A stretch of 64,000 nucleotides of DNA, taken from Gymnopus androsaceus JB14. Taxonomy: Eukaryota > Basidiomycota > Agaricomycetes > Agaricales > Omphalotaceae. The first letter of the stretch is position 1. Each line of letters opens with the position of its first letter. The stretch lies in contig ML769497.1 of the NCBI GenBank assembly GCA_009733575.1, forward strand, positions 62,001 to 126,000, read 5' to 3'. Shown here one piece after another: positions 59,768 to 64,000 of the stretch. The position numbers and the translations under genes were made by a program. The notes under the pieces were generated by a model, which saw only the letters and a list, made by a program, of their open reading frames with translations, had not been told where the DNA came from and searched no databases.

Positions 59768-62700
59768 CTACCAATATCGAAGATCGCTGATCGCCCTTCC
59801 CAATCCATCCAACATCTGCCTAATCCCTCTTGCTCTCTGCTCAATATCATCCAGCGTCTTATAAAGCGCCCCGACCTCGTCTACGACGTTTTCAAACGAC
59901 CCATCCCCACGCCGTGGCAGCGGCAAAGGCGGCGAAGGAGGCCCTTTACCCGCCGCCATCTCGTCCCAAAGGGCAGTAACAACACCTTGTATCCACCGTT
60001 CCCGATCTTCCCTCTCCCCCCTCTCCTCTGCCTTGGGGTTGCCATTCTGGTTATTCAACACCATCTGCTTCCCGCCCACCAACCCTAACTTTTCCCTCTC
60101 CACCTTCCCCACCCTCATCCACGTCCACACATTACTAGCCACCAGCCCAAGAATAATCGCGTACAGCACCAGCGGGGAGCTGAAGGCACTCGCTATGCCG
60201 CCTAAAGAAATGCCAGACGGGGCCGGGATGATATCGCCCAACAACTCCAATGCGCCTTTGGTACTCTTCTTCGCCACAGCCCATGTCCCCTCGAAGGTCT
60301 CCCAAGCCCACTGTAGACCCCGAAAACCAATTTGCTTCCCAGAGTCCTCTCCAGCAACAGCATCACCACCCGACGCAGACGAAGGATTACCATCCGCAGC
60401 GGATCCATTGACACTACCGAGATCGGTAGGCGGAGCAACGACCACGTCGAGGGTCACCCCTTCCGGCACAAACTCCGTCTGATGTTGCTGGATATACGCA
60501 CGCATGGCTTTCTCCAGCGCAGCATGATACGTCTTCTGCCCATCAATCGCACTAGAGTTGATAACACCTTTCAGGAGACTCCTCCCCGTCCACTGAACCT
60601 CGGTAGTCACCACAACCCGACTACTAATCCCACTCGCAAACGTTATACACGTCCGCGTCTTGACACTGAACGACCCTCCGCTGGGGACGTCCGGTGTTCG
60701 AGTGGTTGTTAGAGTGGAGACGGACTGCGAAAAGTCGCAGTAGGAGATCTCGTCTCGGATTTCGCACTTGGTTTGTGCGGGCCCGACTCTTCCGGTGAGG
60801 GGTTTGATGTACGACATCGTGCGGTTGAGGAGGTTGGGGTTGGGGTTGGGAGAGTTTGGGGACCAGTCGGACATTTGGAGGTCTGTGACGAGGCAAGGGT
60901 TTTATTAGGACGTGAAGAAGAGAGAAAAAAAGGTTGGCCGCCTACCTATCAACTTTTGATCCCCCACCAAAAAGTCCTTGATAAACCCACTCGTAAACAT
61001 CAGATTATGAATCTTCTCCGGGCTCCCTGGTATCACTGTATTCATCGCAATCTCTGGAAAGTGTTTCTCCAGTCCATCTTTCCCGCACCGGCATTGGGTT
61101 ACTTTGTTTTGCACTTCGCCAGAGGAAGAGCCAGCAACGGTAGTCTCTTCGACGATTCCCCCGCCTGCGCTTGGACCTCCGCTTCCGCCTCCACTATCCG
61201 AGGTAACAACGGAACTCCCTCCGGTATTCAACCCCAAGAAACCACCGATGTCAGGTCTTACGAGTCTCCAAATATTGTATATGAACATCGAACGTCGTAT
61301 CTCTGGAAAGGAAGGAAGCAAAGTTGTACTTTGCTTGTCGAGTGGTGATGAGGATGGCGTTGGGGATGACAAAGGCGGTCATCTTTTTTTCGAGGGAGAT
61401 TATTTCGTCGATGGGGATTATGACCTGAGAGGGACGAGTAAATGGAAAACGAAAAAAGGCAAGGAAAGGAAGAGACGTACATCGGTAATCCATCCGAGGA
61501 TATTAGCATGGAAACAAATATGGTTTTCTGAAATGTAGAGTCTGCCTTGAATGAGAATCTCGCGCTGTAACGCACATCCATAGTCTAAAAATGGACGTCA
61601 GTCAGTCACTAGCTCCGAGAGACAGGACCCACCCTCAATCAAATAATCGCCCTCGGGAATACTCCTAAACAGCTCATGAAAGTCTGTATTCCTCCTCGAA
61701 CTAGCAACCGCAAAGCCCGTGACCTGAGGCAAGCCCATATCATGCCCCATATCCGAACCCACACCGCCCCTTCCCAAGCCCAAAGCCAAATCCACATCAT
61801 CCGCATCCGCATTCCGCACTGGAATCATCATCGTCATCCTCGTCCTCGTCGCTATCGTCTTCCAGCCCAGAGTAATAATCCAGATTGCTAGCATCAGGGA
61901 TATACTCTGATCCATTATCACTATGCATCGAGAGACTCGGTCGATGAGCTCTCCCGTTACGTGTTCTTCGTCCGCCAGAACCAATAGACGAGCGCCGGGA
62001 TTTCGAGGATCGCGGAGGCGAAAATTGAGAAGAGGAGGAAGCACCCCCTGACGTAGACCCTGCATGGAGCATGTAAGGAGCACCCGAATTACTACTCAGG
62101 GACGCCTTCCTGGACGAAGCCACAGTACCGGTCCTGGTGACGGCTGGCGGGCTAATTTGGGGTAGGTTGTTGGCAGTAAACGATGGATTAGCCATGGTGA
62201 GGCCGGAAGCGGCGATGGCACTGGCGAGACCAGTGGGTTTGGAGGAAGCTGCACGACGCCAAGGCTTATTGCTTTTCTTGTCTGATGGCGGCGAGTTTTT
62301 GGTAGAACGAATAGAGACCGCATCAGAGTCGCGCGGAGGAGACGCTAGAAAACTGCTGGTATAATTCCCATTGGCGTGTGGAGTAGGTGTAGGAGTTGTA
62401 TCATCCGAGAATAAAGCAGAACGACCTGGGAATTCAGAAGTGGGCGACTCGACTATAGGTGTCATATCGTCTACTTCAGTGAAAGCCGGCGCTGTAGCTG
62501 CCCGAGAATGGTTTACAGAAGGCGTAACCAAATTCTTGAGCGACTTGTTTGAGCTTATCTTGCGAACCTCCATTTGAGGTGAGGCCAGCTTGTCATTTTT
62601 CATCGGTGGCAAAGGCGGCACGGGCGGTAGCACTTCTCGGTGAGTTTGTAGTCGCTGTATTTGGTAGACTGCGTGGGGAGGATGAAGGTGACGACTTGGA

Positions 62701-63132
62701 CCGCGGGCGTGGTTTTTCGGCGGCTGATGCCGGGGACGATGTGATCGACCGGTCCGGTAGGCCATCGACCTCGGGTGCATTTCCCGAACCTCCGTTTCCT
62801 GCAGCTGGTAGTCCATCCTGCGCATGCATACTAGGTGAAGGAGGAACAATGGTGAAATTCGGATTGATAAAACTGCTGCTATCGCTGTTATTATCCCTTT
62901 CCGAGCTCGGAACTCGACTATGAGGCTGAGTTTTGACCGCCAGATTCGTTTTACTGCCGGTGGGATGCCCGTTGCCATTTAGCGTACCGAATTCGGATGT
63001 AGGGATACTCGTGCTAGAAGAAAGTGCGCGGGAACGTCCACTGATACTGCTGCTGTTGGGACTAGGCGTCCTTCCGCTGGGATCTGAGCGGTCTCGCGAA
63101 TGTACGAGTTTGGAGAGAAAAGAGGGAGCCAT
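59768..63132 (-). CDS. LAM/Ysp2-type sterol transfer protein (GRAM + VASt + TM)
   Basis: Start MAPSFLSKLVHSRD at 63132. A Ser/Pro-rich N-terminal third with many basic-serine stretches precedes an acidic tract (DSDEDEDDDDD). The GRAM domain reads FAVASSRRNTDFHELF, SIPEGDYLIE, IIPIDEIISLEKKMTAF and FASFLSRDTTFDVIYNIW. The VASt (StART-like) domain begins KVTQCRCGKDGLEKHFPEIA and continues NRTMSYIKPLTGRVGP, TKCEIRDE, TTTRTPDVPSGGSFSVKTR and WTGRSLLKGVIN. A membrane helix (SPLVLYAIILGLVASNVW) and a C-terminal coiled coil follow, ending at 59768. Lam proteins sit at ER contact sites and move sterol between the plasma membrane and ER. Two one-base frame changes occur, near 62640 (before VLPPVPPLPP) and near 61815 (end of the acidic tract). 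Confidence 0.85.
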
Positions 63133-64000
63133 CTACGTATGCGATCAGTGAACACGTTGAAGAAAATAATTTATCCCAACGCACGAATTATCCAAATCCA
63201 ACTTGTCCTGCAAGATTTTCGTCTTTGTCAAATACAGTATCCGGTCGTTATCGTCGTCGTTTGTCGTTATCACCGCAACAGGTCCGAAAGGCCAAAAGCT
63301 CAATGACCACACAACAAGTTGCTGCCGTTTGAACGTCCACAGAGCAAAGCTTGGAGCTTGCCAATTCGCAGATGGGCGTTGAATGGAAAGAACCAATTTC
63401 GCTGAATCGGGGTTTTCTCACGTAACTCGCGTTTGATCTAATCAAATCAAAAAATTCAATCATGACGCCCAACGACTCCCGTGAAACCGGCGACTCGGAC
63501 TTGCTCATAATTGCTACGGCGTAGCTATCTCTCATTGAATGGTCAAATTCCTGTGGCCATAGCGTCCGAGAAATAGCGCCTAAGGTGAGCCAGAGCTAGG
63601 AAGGAAGCACTAGTAGGAAGGAGGTATGTATCGACGCATAATCGAATCCATTCTCCGACAGGACATTATGGAAACGGTTTATTCGCGTACCTATGCAACT
63701 CTCCTGGATGGCGAAGGCGTAGGCTACGTTATAGTCTTCGAAATACATATCATTCCGAGTCCTTTACGCGAAAAAGAAACGAAACGAAGAAGACTCTTTA
63801 CTGCTAACTTAGGAATCAAGGCCTCAGTGAACGCAGACCCCTACGTGGTAGCACGGCGCTGTATCCAACTGAGCGAATCAGCCATAAATATTGTAGCTGC
63901 TGGGGTATGTACTATTTGGATATGATCATTATAGTCCTTTTGCTTACTGTATTTCCCCATCGCATGGGTATTGTAGCTGTCTCAACGTCCAGGTGATTAT
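63133..64000. other. Upstream region of the LAM gene and window edge
   Basis: A plus-strand frame from 63626 runs 93 codons to a good donor GTATGT at 63905 and could be the first exon of a gene that leaves the window. It has no recognised domain. A minus frame at 63248-63535 is also unassigned. Confidence 0.3.

Noticed and set aside
1..64000. CRISPR arrays, bacterial operons or phage-like modules
   Set aside because: No regularly spaced repeats, and the gene structures are plainly eukaryotic.

Overview
The window is nuclear DNA of a filamentous basidiomycete, most likely an Agaricomycete. Evidence: genes on both strands with many 47-70 nt GT-AG introns, an intron-bearing tRNA-Ser, and families typical of mushrooms (DUF6533 seven-helix proteins, a Zn2Cys6 factor with the CAECRRLKLRCD signature, a Crinkler-type P-loop NTPase, a hom-type homeodomain protein, LAM sterol transporters). 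Coordinates of multi-exon genes span first to last recognised coding base. Splice sites were read by eye.

Layout. 0-9 kb: truncated chitin deacetylase, tRNA-Ser(CGA), a tandem DUF6533 pair (one copy decayed), a small Cys-rich-headed protein. 9.8-13.7 kb: Zn2Cys6 transcription factor. 15.2-23.8 kb: three co-directional minus-strand genes for nucleic-acid-handling proteins: a Crinkler/RHS-like P-loop NTPase with a nuclease-like C-terminus, a QDE-1/Rdp1-type RNA-dependent RNA polymerase, and an S1/P1 nuclease. 24-38 kb: a conserved single-pass membrane protein of unknown function, a homeodomain factor, a Ser/Thr-rich membrane protein, an ING/PHD chromatin protein, a two-finger C2H2 factor. 38.3-44.2 kb is gene-poor. 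44-49 kb: F-box protein and an SGNH (TBL-like) type II membrane protein. 49-55.7 kb is transposon-rich: a dead PIF/Harbinger element invaded by two MITEs, plus retroelement relics. 56-58.4 kb: a cytochrome P450 pseudogene. 59.2-63.1 kb: a tRNA-Ile with a hairpin intron and a LAM/Ysp2-type sterol transporter.

The most notable things are the RdRP, CR NTPase and P1 nuclease cluster, the use of 5-, 7- and 12-nt microexons for catalytic residues, the nested transposons with clean target duplications, and an odd tRNA-Ile. A caution: many conserved genes show isolated one-base frame breaks. These could be real decay or residual indels in the assembly, and the sequence alone cannot decide.
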